From NCBI RefSeq assembly GCF_900120005.1, contig NZ_LT635447.1, forward strand, positions 1-64,000: a DNA stretch of 64,000 nucleotides, written 5' to 3'. Origin of the DNA: Holdemania sp. Marseille-P2844. Lineage in GTDB: Bacteria > Bacillota_I > Bacilli_A > Erysipelotrichales > Erysipelotrichaceae. Of this stretch, positions 1-8,361 are shown one piece after another. The notes under the pieces were generated by a model. The model was not told the origin of the DNA. It was given only the letters and a program-made list of their open reading frames with translations, and made no database searches. The translations under genes were made by a program, and so were the position numbers. Position 1 is the stretch's first letter. Every line of letters starts with the position of its first letter.

Positions 1-565
1 ACTCCTGCTTGGCCGGAGCCTCGCCGTAATTCAACGACCCGACAGTCATCGTGTTAAATTGATCCACGGTAATGTTGGCGCTGTTAAACGACTCAACGGT
101 CCATGCCGGATAAAGCAGCTTGTGCTCCGCCAGCAGCTCGCCCCCGCGGTACCACCGGCAGATCGACTCTACCGGCTTGCTGTAGTCATCATAGTAACAG
201 GTGATGCCAGCCGAGCTGTGCCGCTTATCAAACTGCACCGTGATGATTTGTGGTCTGACAAACTCACAGCTGTCATCTGACAACTCTGACCACCAGCCTA
301 CTCTCTCCCGGGTGTAGTCATCCGGCATCAGCGTCATGGATCCGTCAAGCAGAAATTGATCGTACTCGCAAGTCGCAAAGCGTTTAGGGATATCACGGTA
401 GCCGTCATACACCTCACTGAGATGAGCCAGGCGCCACTGGCTTGCAGTCACCTCTGTGATATCACCCTTGGCGGTGTTGTCAAACACATCAATGTCAATC
501 TCGGCCTCGGTATTTCGCCATTTGAAAATTGAGTTTTCGTAAAACGTTTGTGTAGTCTTTGCCAT
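1..565 (-). CDS. Phage tail-region structural protein, partial (C-terminus off the left edge)
   Basis: The reading frame opens with ATG at 565 after a GGTAGGGTG ribosome binding site and stays open to position 1, giving the first 188 residues of a protein that begins MAKTTQTFYENSIFKW. It lies directly downstream of the DUF6711-like protein and tape measure, where phages of this type encode distal tail or baseplate proteins. The visible part is acidic and rich in aromatic residues, with no signal peptide or membrane segment. I do not recognise the family. A tail-tip or baseplate role is inferred from position only. Confidence 0.75.
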   Translation of the reverse strand, partial: MAKTTQTFYENSIFKWRNTEAEIDIDVFDNTAKGDITEVTASQWRLAHLSEVYDGYRDIPKRFATCEYDQFLLDGSMTLMPDDYTRERVGWWSELSDDSCEFVRPQIITVQFDKRHSSAGITCYYDDYSKPVESICRWYRGGELLAEHKLLYPAWTVESFNSANITVDQFNTMTVGSLNYGEAPAKQE

Positions 566-574
566 GTACTCACC

Positions 575-946
575 CTACCTTTCGATCGCCGAGAAAGAAA
601 AGTTTTTCCAGGCACGGCCCTGGCTGTCCTCATAGGCAAGACTTGCGGAAAGTTTTGAGCTGTACGCCTCCATCGTAACCGGATCGCCAGCTGGATCGTA
701 AAACTGGACATAAAAAAAAGGCGGAAGTCCCTTAGCCCATTTTACGAATCGTCTAAACTCAGGTGTCTCAATAGCGATCGCCCACTTGATCGTGATCTTG
801 TTTTTTTTGCCAATCACCTCGCGGAGCATTAAGCCTGAATCATTACGTCCGGATGTTTTATCCACATCGTTAAGCTCCCATGACAACTCGGTGGGGGACG
901 GAAAATCCCGAACCGTTGGATCGTCATCTGTCCAATATTTGAGCAT
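575..946 (-). CDS. Small phage tail protein, DUF6711-like
   Basis: A 123-residue protein with a good ribosome binding site (GGAGGGATAG) before ATG. It shows the pattern of small Bacillota phage tail proteins often placed in DUF6711: a central RNDSGLM stretch, an IKW strand, and an FYVQFYDP strand near residues 76-85. It follows the tape measure gene after 10 bp and precedes the tail-tip gene by 9 bp, so all three are almost certainly co-transcribed. A role at the distal tail is inferred from context. The family assignment rests on remembered motif layout rather than a search. Confidence 0.72.
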   Translation of the reverse strand: MLKYWTDDDPTVRDFPSPTELSWELNDVDKTSGRNDSGLMLREVIGKKNKITIKWAIAIETPEFRRFVKWAKGLPPFFYVQFYDPAGDPVTMEAYSSKLSASLAYEDSQGRAWKNFSFSAIER

Positions 947-956
947 CCTATCCCTC

Positions 957-3503
957 CTACCTGTTTATGCCATTAAACGCAAAATCACCACGGCGACCCT
1001 TTGTGCGATCCCAAGCCTCGCCGATGATCCCGACGATCTCATCCATCAAATAGACATCGCCGCTCTTATCCAGAAGCTGACGCAAAAGATCAATGATCAG
1101 ATCAAGCTGCACTGAGGTCATGCTGTTACCCTGGGGCAGCCGGGCTGCGACACGGTCCGCGAGCTGATCAATCCACCCGGTGTTGTTTTCCAGCGGCATG
1201 ACTGCTTCTTTGCCGGATTCGCCCACCATCGCCAATGTAGGCTGATCGATGAGACCACCTTGCGCAAGGTATGGAATTTGAGGTATTGTTACAAGCTGAA
1301 CGCTGCCACCATCATAAATTTTTTGTCCCATCAAATAAAGTGGATCCCAACTAAACTTAAGTTTTTCGTTTAACCATCCTATAAAGCGATTAACGTGTTC
1401 AATCGCCCAGTTTATACCTCGTTTAAAGCCATCACCGATATTGTGGGCTAGCTCTCCGAAGAAATCTCCAATTTTCTTTACAGTTGTGTCAAAGAATGTT
1501 TTCACTTCGGTAAATTTCACCTGAATACTATCACATAACGATTTAAATTTACCTGAAACCCAAGTTACAAGCGTGCTCCATAAATTCGTTAAACCGGTTC
1601 GGATACCCTCGACTAAGTTTGTTGCTAATGTTCCTCCAATTTCCAGGAACATCGTGAATAAAACATCTAGCGAAACAAGGAAAAGTTCTGCCATCAGTGA
1701 AACTAAGGACACAAAAATACCTAGCCAGTCAATAGACATCAAGCCTTGAGCAAATGACTCTCCCACAGCTCTGTAATCTGTTTCCCTTAATTTCTGCGTC
1801 CACGAATCCATTAGATTGATTGCAAGTACACTCAATCCCTCACCCAATACACCCAAATCAGCGTTTATAAACGCATTTGCAATCATCTGCATAAATCCGC
1901 CTAAGAAACTTCCGATTGTGTCGCCAAGCATTCCCCAATCAAATGTTTCAAACAAACCTGCCAGTCCATCTCCAATAAATACACCTAAGCTATCCCAGTT
2001 TATCCCAGTTACCAGACCATGTAAGAGACTTAACGCTGTATTTAAAGCTTCAGCAATATTTTTACCGATTTTTTTTCCTAGACCTGGGAACTCTACAAAT
2101 CCGTTTATCAACTGAGCTAAATTAGAACCGACCTTAGCAGCCTTCGCCTTAATTGGAGCCCAATTTATTTTATCTAATGCTTCACTTAGCTTTTCACCGA
2201 ACAAAGCGCCAATCCCATACCAATCGCCAGCATCAATTAAATCTTTCAGTTTCTGTGCAAAATCAGAAATCCCTGAAGTATTGATTTCAGGCATGGTGAT
2301 TTCGGGTAGCGCCGCACCATCGTCCTCTTTTTGTCCGATAATATTGAGCTCGTCAAACGATGCAAGTTGAAGACTTGCTTTTTTTGCAGCCCCGCCCACT
2401 CCAGACAGTGCCTGCTTTTGAGCATTAAGCTGCTTTGTAGTAGCCACGCTCGCAGAAAGTGAGCTGCCAAACAGTGTGGAAGTAAATGCAGCAAAATAGG
2501 CAGTAATCTTAGAAAGTCCCGCCATCAGTGCATTAACTGCCGGTAGAATTGCCTGAAAAATAGGAGTGAAAGCGACAGAAAGATTGGACTTAACCTGCTT
2601 TAACGATCGGTTGAATTGATCGTTAGTCTGTAAGCTTTGGCTTAGCGATGTAAACATTGACTTAATGCCTTTTGTAATCGCAGGCATAAGCAGTCTAAAT
2701 ACAACCAAAGTACCTAACAAGCGTTTAAAAGAAAACCGCGAAGTGCTGGCATGTTTACCGCTGTTTTTGAGATGAAGATTGAATTTCGGCAAATTTTTAA
2801 CCAATCCGCCAATCACTGACCCAAATTTTCCTAAACTTGAAAATAAGCTTTTAAAGGAAAAACCAGATGATTTACTTTGGGATCCTAGAGAAGATAACTT
2901 GTTTCGTAACGAGTCCGCCTTAATCTCAAGATCAACCATTTGCGCGCCGATTTGTTTTAAATTAGATTCAAATCCATCTGCTGCAATTGGATCTGTCTTA
3001 ATTGCTTTTTGCATCGCGTCCTCAAGTTCATTTGATTTATTTCTCAACTTTTCCATCTGTGCTTCTATTTGAGTTAATTGATTGTTGATTAGTTCTTTCT
3101 GCTGTTCAATATTAAAATCAATTTTTATCTTTGGGAAGGATATGACTGAAGGCGGCGCTCGTGGCATGGCTGATCCCGGTGTCGTTTGAGATGGTTGTGT
3201 AGTGTCCTCGGGTGCCGGCATGTTTGGCATCTTAACGTTATTGATCTGTTTAAGATAATCTTCCAGCTCCTTTTTGCTTGCTGCCATCATATTACGGACC
3301 TCATCCGTAATCGCCTGCAAGCTATCGGTCATGGATTTAGCCATATCCTCAAAAAGCTTTTTGATCGGCTCTTGCATTGTTTGTGACAGCTGCTTTTGAA
3401 GATTTTGTGTCAGCTCCATCATCTGTTCTTTGAGGTTTCCACCCATCTCGATATCAAGGGATATTTTACCGATTGACGTACCACCCGAAGCGGATTCTGC
3501 CAT
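957..3503 (-). CDS. Tail tape measure protein
   Basis: 848 residues, the longest structural gene in view, placed directly after the tail assembly chaperones. Residues 20-110 and 125-200 are predicted coiled coil. A hydrophobic stretch lies near residues 255-345. From about residue 400 to 600 there are repeated amphipathic segments built around an INW or DW turn followed by glycine-rich helices. The C-terminus has the conserved tape-measure ending with GGLIDQPTLAMVGESGKEA. The protein sets tail length and is ejected with the DNA. The start at 3503 follows GAGGTGAGAAT. No peptidase or lysozyme domain is evident. Confidence 0.93.
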   Translation of the reverse strand: MAESASGGTSIGKISLDIEMGGNLKEQMMELTQNLQKQLSQTMQEPIKKLFEDMAKSMTDSLQAITDEVRNMMAASKKELEDYLKQINNVKMPNMPAPEDTTQPSQTTPGSAMPRAPPSVISFPKIKIDFNIEQQKELINNQLTQIEAQMEKLRNKSNELEDAMQKAIKTDPIAADGFESNLKQIGAQMVDLEIKADSLRNKLSSLGSQSKSSGFSFKSLFSSLGKFGSVIGGLVKNLPKFNLHLKNSGKHASTSRFSFKRLLGTLVVFRLLMPAITKGIKSMFTSLSQSLQTNDQFNRSLKQVKSNLSVAFTPIFQAILPAVNALMAGLSKITAYFAAFTSTLFGSSLSASVATTKQLNAQKQALSGVGGAAKKASLQLASFDELNIIGQKEDDGAALPEITMPEINTSGISDFAQKLKDLIDAGDWYGIGALFGEKLSEALDKINWAPIKAKAAKVGSNLAQLINGFVEFPGLGKKIGKNIAEALNTALSLLHGLVTGINWDSLGVFIGDGLAGLFETFDWGMLGDTIGSFLGGFMQMIANAFINADLGVLGEGLSVLAINLMDSWTQKLRETDYRAVGESFAQGLMSIDWLGIFVSLVSLMAELFLVSLDVLFTMFLEIGGTLATNLVEGIRTGLTNLWSTLVTWVSGKFKSLCDSIQVKFTEVKTFFDTTVKKIGDFFGELAHNIGDGFKRGINWAIEHVNRFIGWLNEKLKFSWDPLYLMGQKIYDGGSVQLVTIPQIPYLAQGGLIDQPTLAMVGESGKEAVMPLENNTGWIDQLADRVAARLPQGNSMTSVQLDLIIDLLRQLLDKSGDVYLMDEIVGIIGEAWDRTKGRRGDFAFNGINR

Positions 3504-3528
3504 ATTCTCACCTCACTTTCTAAATGTG

Positions 3529-3557
3529 AAAAAGGCGTTCAGATCATCCGAACGCCT
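3529..3557 (-). terminator. Hairpin with T tract after the tail-chaperone genes
   Basis: On the minus strand a 7-bp stem, GGCGTTC pairing with GAACGCC (3534-3540 and 3550-3556), is followed by five T residues. The TGA of the Gp15 gene lies in its loop. It has the form of an intrinsic terminator placed inside the tail operon. It may lower expression of the tape measure relative to the chaperones. Confidence 0.55.
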
Positions 3558-3819
3558 GTGCCAATATTTGTTCTAATTTTTTAACTTCTGCTTCTTTTTC
3601 TTCTTCTGACATTTCTTTAACTGGATTTATCTTCATTCGCCATTCGCTGCGGATCCGTTTTTGCTCAGTCGTAAACAGCTTAAGCATATCTTTGTTGTCC
3701 TCTGATCTGATCCTGACTATCTGCCCAAGTGGTGTTTCTGGCATTATGCCAGAAAGTAAGGTGCAGAATTCCTGCCAGTCCATCGAATCATCGTACAAGT
3801 TTTTATTCGGATACTGCAT
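3544..3819 (-). CDS. Gp15-like tail assembly chaperone, downstream part of a -1 frameshift fusion
   Basis: The annotated ATG frame gives 91 residues with the Gp15 family pattern: WQEFCTLLSGI, then TPLGQIV and IRSE. The same frame is open upstream to 3876, where the preceding chaperone gene has a slippery sequence. The added stretch reads VNQWYDIYEDWDLIESSFA and supplies the start that Gp15 proteins normally have. The natural product is therefore probably a fusion to the 115-residue upstream protein. It would act with the unfused form in tail-tube assembly around the tape measure, like lambda gpG and gpGT. No ribosome binding site precedes the internal ATG. Confidence 0.88.
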   Translation of the reverse strand: MQYPNKNLYDDSMDWQEFCTLLSGIMPETPLGQIVRIRSEDNKDMLKLFTTEQKRIRSEWRMKINPVKEMSEEEKEAEVKKLEQILAQAFG

Positions 3820-3872
3820 AGCGAAACTGGATTCTATTAAATCCCAGTCTTCATAAATGTCATACCACTGAT

Positions 3873-4220
3873 TTACTTTTTTTTAGCCTTACCCTCAAGC
3901 TTGTCAACATCCTCTAAAGATTGCCCACCAATACAAGCAAAGATGACAAAGACCAGATCCTGCAAAGCCTCAAAAGATAAATCCATACTGTTGATGTAAT
4001 CAGCAGCACTCTGACCCAACGATAAAATCAAAATTTGATCAATAGCTCTCATCTGCTCCTTTGCAGGTGCATCATCAGCCATCTTTTCCTGCAGCGCCAT
4101 GATCTCCAAAACATTCGTTTTTGAGGTGTTTACAGTAAAGCAATGGTCAGCATCGATTGTGATAATCGGCCGCTCATTCTTTGCTTTTAGGCGCTCAATA
4201 ATATCATATTTTCTTGCCAT
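3873..4220 (-). CDS. Tail assembly chaperone (gpG-like)
   Basis: 115 residues with a strong ribosome binding site (AAGGAGGAAATAAA) before ATG. It lies between the tail tube and Gp15-like genes. The N-terminal half is beta-rich (residues 16-32) and the rest helical, ending in a lysine-rich tail encoded by the slippery A run. Proteins in this slot bind the tape measure and recruit tail-tube subunits. A minor product is extended by -1 frameshifting into Gp15. The call rests on position and on the frameshift arrangement more than on a sequence signature. Confidence 0.85.
   Translation of the reverse strand: MARKYDIIERLKAKNERPIITIDADHCFTVNTSKTNVLEIMALQEKMADDAPAKEQMRAIDQILILSLGQSAADYINSMDLSFEALQDLVFVIFACIGGQSLEDVDKLEGKAKKK
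3876..3882 (-). other. Programmed -1 ribosomal frameshift site A AAA AAG
   Basis: The upstream chaperone gene ends in GCT AAA AAA AAG TAA. Slippage by one base on A AAA AAG, the same heptamer used in E. coli dnaX, moves ribosomes out of the zero frame just before its TAA stop at 3873-3875 and into the Gp15 frame, which has no stop until 3544. The eight-A run occupies 3877-3884 (as T on the plus strand). Position, frame and family all match the conserved tail-chaperone frameshift. Confidence 0.85.
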
Positions 4221-4232
4221 TTTATTTCCTCC

Positions 4233-4688
4233 TTATGCCGTCGGTGTCGCTGCCGGCGTCCATGTAGGCTTACCATCACCCTGAGCGGTGAACTCCAACG
4301 GCGCCACATTAGTGCTGTCACCACCAGCAACATTGGTAACGTTTAGAACGCAAGCAAAACTCAGCTTACCACCGTCTGGAAATTCGATCGCCATTTTTGT
4401 AGAGCAGCTGAGACCATCTTTCCATGCGGTCTCTGCCACATAATCATTACCAGGGTCACCGACATGCCGTTTTCCACTAAACTCAATGCTGAATGCTTTG
4501 CCGGTCATTAAAGAACGAGCCCATCCCGCTGATCCGAACGGCGTCCAATTTTCCACATTGCCATCAATGGATATTCCCATTGTTTCGAGATCCGCAATAT
4601 CAACATCAGGTTCGGTTGTTCCGCCATCTGTCGAAATTTTAATTTTCATGTTATAGACTGGAAAAACACCTTTAAATTTCTCTGCCAT
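4233..4688 (-). CDS. Major tail tube protein
   Basis: 151 residues starting MAEKFKGVF, with GGAG seven bases upstream. An ATG two codons earlier is too close to that site. The protein has alternating beta strands and a conserved-looking NWTPFGSAGW segment near residue 52, then ends in a Thr/Pro/Ala-rich tail. It sits between the minor capsid (tail terminator) cluster and the tail chaperone, the invariable place of the tail tube gene. It should polymerise into the tube through which DNA passes. Confidence 0.85.
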   Translation of the reverse strand: MAEKFKGVFPVYNMKIKISTDGGTTEPDVDIADLETMGISIDGNVENWTPFGSAGWARSLMTGKAFSIEFSGKRHVGDPGNDYVAETAWKDGLSCSTKMAIEFPDGGKLSFACVLNVTNVAGGDSTNVAPLEFTAQGDGKPTWTPAATPTA

Positions 4689-4690
4689 GT

Positions 4691-5089
4691 TCATTCTCCT
4701 TTTCTTTCGTAGGTCATATAAACCTCAATTACATACTCATTAACCCCTGAATCATCCTGCCCCAATGAGATTGGTTCATCATTGCGCATGTCAAACTTAA
4801 CTACTCTGCGGCCTGCGATCACAGGATTTTGTCCATAAAACTTGGAATACAATTCTTGAGCCGCTCGCTCAGAATCATCTGGATTTTTTGTCCAATGCAA
4901 GACGATGGATAAACCTTTAACTGCAGTAGAAGTTTGACCAACACCACCTAAGGCAAGCCGGCCGCGACTTGTCGCTAGATTCCGTATACAAACCGTTTTG
5001 TTGTTAGATTTATCGTAGGAAGCCAGGATCCAATGATCAGCCTGAAATTGTGGTTTTAGCCAGTCTTTAATCTCTTTGAGCGTCATCAT
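4691..5089 (-). CDS. Minor capsid protein 3-like (tail terminator)
   Basis: 132 residues matching the layout of the Minor_capsid_3 family: an N-terminal helix beginning LKEIKDWL, the segment GLSIVLHWTKN near residues 59-69, and a C-terminal strand EYVIEVYMTY. Proteins at this position usually cap the tail or complete the head-tail joint. The ATG overlaps the stop of the upstream gene (ATGATGA arrangement) with GGAGG nine bases before it, so translation is coupled. Third of the three consecutive minor capsid genes. Confidence 0.85.
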   Translation of the reverse strand: MMTLKEIKDWLKPQFQADHWILASYDKSNNKTVCIRNLATSRGRLALGGVGQTSTAVKGLSIVLHWTKNPDDSERAAQELYSKFYGQNPVIAGRRVVKFDMRNDEPISLGQDDSGVNEYVIEVYMTYERKGE

Positions 5090-5499
5090 TTCACTAATCC
5101 TCCTGCGGTCTCTTTAAAAAATCGGCTGTAATTATCCTTGATCAGCCGCAAACCTTCTCCATCGAGATAATAATCCATCCAATGATCTTGTGCATTAGGA
5201 TTATGTGCTGTCTGAAAATGAGCAACATTCCCTTTTTCATTCGGCGCATTGAAGTACCATCGCCGCGCATAAGGTGTGTTAAAGATTACACTACCAACAA
5301 GTCCCGCAGCATCTTCTTTTACAAGTCCCCAGCCACTGCTTTGCATGGTACCAGTATCAAAAGGGACAACTTGTCTTACGGTGATGTCGCTCAAAATCCA
5401 GTCCACAGTTTTTTCAAAAGCCGTAGTTTTTGCACGATCAAGTTTATCGATAATACCTGGATAAATCTCAACTTTAACGTTTGCCTTAATCCCATTCAT
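5086..5499 (-). CDS. Minor capsid protein 2-like (HK97 gp10-type head-tail joint)
   Basis: 137 residues. The centre carries the Minor_capsid_2/HK97 gp10 signature: VVPFDTGTMQSSGW (residues about 44-57), then VIFNTPYARRWYF (about 71-83). This family forms part of the neck connecting capsid and tail. The ATG overlaps the previous stop as ATGA and the stop overlaps the next start, so the three minor capsid genes form a tightly coupled set. Confidence 0.88.
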   Translation of the reverse strand: MNGIKANVKVEIYPGIIDKLDRAKTTAFEKTVDWILSDITVRQVVPFDTGTMQSSGWGLVKEDAAGLVGSVIFNTPYARRWYFNAPNEKGNVAHFQTAHNPNAQDHWMDYYLDGEGLRLIKDNYSRFFKETAGGLVK

Positions 5500-5843
5500 C
5501 GCAGATCAATCTCCGTACTAAATACAACACCCATCGCCGTTGGTTTACTCACTCGGTAGATTGTGCGCTGCTCATCCCCTATTTTGACATATCCCTGGAT
5601 TGCCGCAAGGCTTCCAATCGTTTGAACATCACCCTGAATGATAATTGTACCCGACAGTACCGTAAGCTTGCTATCTGCATTAAAAGTGTGCCGGGATGAC
5701 TGATCGAATACAGCCATTCCAGAATACACTTCAACTTCCTGCGGACCCTGATCTTCGGTATCAATTTCTTGCACCACACTTATTTGTGTAGTCGCTTCGT
5801 AAGTCGGAAAAGGAAGCGGCGACTTGATTACAGCACCAGGCAT
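5496..5843 (-). CDS. Minor capsid protein 1-like (head closure)
   Basis: 115 residues, beta-rich, beginning MPGAVIKSPLPFP and ending STEIDLR. The central segment has short strands separated by glycines, as in the Minor_capsid_1/head-closure family that seals the portal after packaging. The ATG lies 16 bp inside the end of the connector gene, with AGGACGGG upstream, and the stop overlaps the next start. The assignment comes from gene order (connector, minor capsid 1, 2, 3, tail tube) plus fold-like composition. Confidence 0.8.
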   Translation of the reverse strand: MPGAVIKSPLPFPTYEATTQISVVQEIDTEDQGPQEVEVYSGMAVFDQSSRHTFNADSKLTVLSGTIIIQGDVQTIGSLAAIQGYVKIGDEQRTIYRVSKPTAMGVVFSTEIDLR

Positions 5844-6190
5844 GTCAATCCCGTCCTATCTAACAGCGCGATCACTGAATCATCCGTATGAACGCCAGAA
5901 ACGACTTTGCCATTAAACGTCATGGACGTTTTACCGATACTATACGACTGCACCGGCGAATTAAAAAACGACCCGTAGGTTGTCACATAATCAGCCTGCA
6001 AGCATGTCGCCTTTCTGATCAGCTCCTGCTGACTGAGTTGCAGACCATCGAAGCCCGTCCGGTGAATTCGTCCGAACGTCAAAGCATCAATATCATCGCT
6101 GGCATTGCACAGCGCCTTGTCAATCAGTTCTTCATTTATTGCACCTGAGCCATAGGCTTTATAGTCTTCCGGCGTTGCATAAGCTTTCAT
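5828..6190 (-). CDS. Head-tail connector (Gp6/Gp15-type adaptor)
   Basis: 120 residues from ATG at 6190, eight bases after AGGAG; a GTG two codons earlier overlaps the spacer and is less likely. Mostly helical, with the pattern of phage head-tail adaptors: YATPEDYKAYG at the N-terminus, a middle QQELIRKATCLQADY helix and a beta turn with SYSIGKTSM. The protein binds below the portal ring. It follows the capsid gene and a small charged protein, and overlaps the minor capsid 1 gene. Confidence 0.82.
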   Translation of the reverse strand: MKAYATPEDYKAYGSGAINEELIDKALCNASDDIDALTFGRIHRTGFDGLQLSQQELIRKATCLQADYVTTYGSFFNSPVQSYSIGKTSMTFNGKVVSGVHTDDSVIALLDRTGLTCLVL

Positions 6191-6209
6191 TGTCACCGCT
6201 CCTTTCTGC

Positions 6210-6467
6210 TTATTCCTTTGCTGGCCGATCCTGCTGATCAGCTTTTTTGTCAGCCTTTTTCAGCTTCTTTTCCAGCTCTGCGACCTTTGCTTTTTCAGCT
6301 TCCAGCTCTACTTTCACTTTTTCCAATTCAGCGTAGGGAACTGTTTTACTCGGCGCTGGGATACGTTTACCATCTTTGATGATATCGTACCCAGCCTTTA
6401 AAAACTCCTGCTCCTGGGCTTCGTTGATTGTTTCTTCACGGTTACCTTTGATTGCGTAAATCTTCAT
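6210..6467 (-). CDS. Small coiled-coil phage protein of unknown function
   Basis: 85 residues with a clear ribosome binding site (AAAGGAGAAAGAC). The first 40 residues look like a small beta domain. From about residue 47 to 75 there is a run of Glu/Lys/Ala heptads, a probable coiled coil, and a charged tail. Located between major capsid and connector, where many phages carry a small head-associated protein. I cannot name a family. Confidence 0.78.
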   Translation of the reverse strand: MKIYAIKGNREETINEAQEQEFLKAGYDIIKDGKRIPAPSKTVPYAELEKVKVELEAEKAKVAELEKKLKKADKKADQQDRPAKE

Positions 6468-6481
6468 GTCTTTCTCCTTTC

Positions 6482-7375
6482 TTATGCTTCGGATTCAGCG
6501 TTAATAAATACGCCCTGCTTGCGATTCGGAATCAAGAACAGATCGCCGTACTTGCGGTTCTGGTACAGATATCCATCGCCCTGGGTATGCGTACCTTCCG
6601 GCCACAATTTGATGTACTGGTGCTTGTCACAAGCCAAAATCGAACGCGGGTGGAACAGGATCATGTTGATCTGCTTAGCGGAAGCACCCGGCTTACATCC
6701 ATCCGAGAAGTCATAGACAGTCTTCATGCGGCTTGACAGAATCGGCTTAATTTTCAGGCCATCAAGATTGACGATCTTTCTACGAATGCTCCCGCTGTTC
6801 TGAGTCAAGCTCAGATACCGCTGAATTTCTTTTGCCTCATTGATCATTTTTTCAACCACTGGCGTCACATACAACAAACGACCTTCCATCGGGACTTCTT
6901 CTTCCGTCATCTTCATCATGGCATTGTCAATGATGGACAATACGTTTTCACTGGTCAGAACCGTGGTGTCCGGCGTTTCACCTGCCGTCTTATATTCGGC
7001 ATACAGCTTCGAATTCCGATAACAGTCAGTTTCTGGGATTGCCTGCTGGGTCTCGAATTCGTTGGTTACATTGGCTGCGGCAAGGGCAAGGTTCGACTCA
7101 TCAACATCCATCTGATCGACAAAGAATTCAACATCACGATCAAACTTCAAAACGAAAGTCTGAAAATCGTTCTTTACAGCCTGCCGGTTGAATCCACCAT
7201 TACGGCTGTGATCTTTGTATCCGGCCATTTCAATAAACGGAATTTTGATTGTATTCGCGTTGATGAATCTAACTCTCTGCGTAGTCATCTCGGCCGTCAT
7301 CAGCTCACGAGCGTATTTCTGCATGAGCTCACTCTGGAACTGTGTTACATAGTTAACTGTGTTGTTTGCTGGCAT
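6482..7375 (-). CDS. Major capsid protein (HK97 fold, inferred)
   Basis: 297 residues immediately downstream of the scaffold gene. Features typical of HK97-like capsids are an N-terminal helix rich in Gln/Glu, an early strand pair with INANTIKIPFIEMAGYKDHS (from about residue 38), the basic RNGGFNRQAV segment, and a C-terminal half of alternating helix and strand ending in FINAESEA. No N-terminal delta domain of HK97 length is present, which agrees with a separate scaffold protein. The ribosome binding site AAAGGAG lies 12 bases upstream. Confidence 0.9.
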   Translation of the reverse strand: MPANNTVNYVTQFQSELMQKYARELMTAEMTTQRVRFINANTIKIPFIEMAGYKDHSRNGGFNRQAVKNDFQTFVLKFDRDVEFFVDQMDVDESNLALAAANVTNEFETQQAIPETDCYRNSKLYAEYKTAGETPDTTVLTSENVLSIIDNAMMKMTEEEVPMEGRLLYVTPVVEKMINEAKEIQRYLSLTQNSGSIRRKIVNLDGLKIKPILSSRMKTVYDFSDGCKPGASAKQINMILFHPRSILACDKHQYIKLWPEGTHTQGDGYLYQNRKYGDLFLIPNRKQGVFINAESEA

Positions 7376-7392
7376 TTATATCCACTCTCCTT

Positions 7393-8103
7393 TTATTTTG
7401 TGTTTCCGAAAATACTTGAAATTTGATTTTTTGTTGCTTCTGCAGCTTCTGTTTCCTCCTGCTGGTGAGCGCCAAAGGAAAAAGTATTGGCAGCTGCAGC
7501 TTGATCTTCCGATGGTTTAAGCTCCGGCCAGTCGGCAAGCAATGTTTTAACAGCCTCCTTGGCTTTTGCCTCGCTGTACTCGCCGTTTTCCATGACTTCC
7601 TCTGGGTCGATCAGTCGCGCCGCGCGAGCAATCTTTGTCGGATCCACACCGGCAATCGCTAACTCGGATTTAATCTCTGCTCTGGCCAATTTGGTTACGA
7701 GCATGCCGGTTGCTGGATCTCGCTGCGCTTGTACCGCTGGATGCCCTGGATCCACAGCTGGAGTTTCTGTTTCTCCATCTGTTCCTGCCGCAGCTTCGGC
7801 TTCTGTAGCTGCAGGTTCCTCAGTTTCTGCAGTGACTCCGCCCTTTTGATACTTCTTCCGGGCTTTCGCCATCATTGCGTCTACTTCGGCTTGTGTGTAT
7901 GTTTTTCCACTCTGCGCTTTGTCATCGCTGGCAGATTCAGCGCCCTCCTGTTTCTGTTCAGTTTTTCCCTGTTCAGCGGCCTTAGGATCAGCCTTTTCTG
8001 GTTTGTCTTTTTTATCTTCCTCTTTCGGCTTCTCGTTGCCAAAAGCGGAGGCAATTCCTTCTTTTTCTGTTTTTGTTTCTGTCGGTTTCTTTTCGTCTTC
8101 CAT
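7393..8103 (-). CDS. Capsid scaffold protein (DUF4355/GP20-like)
   Basis: 236 residues starting MEDEKKPTETK at 8103, directly after GGGAGGAAACAAA; an upstream in-frame codon at 8142 lacks a site. The N-terminal 100 residues are extremely charged and Ala/Glu-rich, the middle carries a DAMMAKARKKYQKG segment found in phage minor structural proteins of the GP20/DUF4355 type, and the C-terminus is helical. It would guide assembly of the capsid protein encoded 17 bp downstream and then be removed. Confidence 0.85.
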   Translation of the reverse strand: MEDEKKPTETKTEKEGIASAFGNEKPKEEDKKDKPEKADPKAAEQGKTEQKQEGAESASDDKAQSGKTYTQAEVDAMMAKARKKYQKGGVTAETEEPAATEAEAAAGTDGETETPAVDPGHPAVQAQRDPATGMLVTKLARAEIKSELAIAGVDPTKIARAARLIDPEEVMENGEYSEAKAKEAVKTLLADWPELKPSEDQAAAANTFSFGAHQQEETEAAEATKNQISSIFGNTK

Positions 8104-8184
8104 TTTGTTTCCTCCCTCGGCTTCAGGTGCCGATAACCTCACAGCGCTTTATTTAATGTCCACTGCGCCGGAACGGACCGTGAC

Positions 8185-8361
8185 TTACAGATGACTTCCG
8201 AAGTTCGGAAGCTTGCGTTTTGGCGGGTCTTTCATATGCACGATCTCCCTTTCCTTTTTTCCACAAAAAAAGCAGGTCTTTTCAATTACCTGCTTCCAAC
8301 ATTGATTCTTAAAATGCCATTCCTGGCTGACAATTTGCTCATTCCATACATGTTTACACAT
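8185..8361 (-). CDS. 58-residue putative zinc-binding phage protein
   Basis: A short gene: ATG at 8361 with GGAGGGAAAAAGAGC upstream, overlapping the last codons of the minor capsid gene, stop TAA at 8185. The product begins MCKHVWNEQ and contains CFFCGKK near residues 34-40. The Cys-x-His and Cys-x2-Cys pairs could bind one zinc ion. Small proteins with an N-terminal MCxHxW and a later CxxC occur at this place between minor capsid and scaffold genes in many Bacillota phages. Function unknown. Confidence 0.72.
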   Translation of the reverse strand: MCKHVWNEQIVSQEWHFKNQCWKQVIEKTCFFCGKKEREIVHMKDPPKRKLPNFGSHL

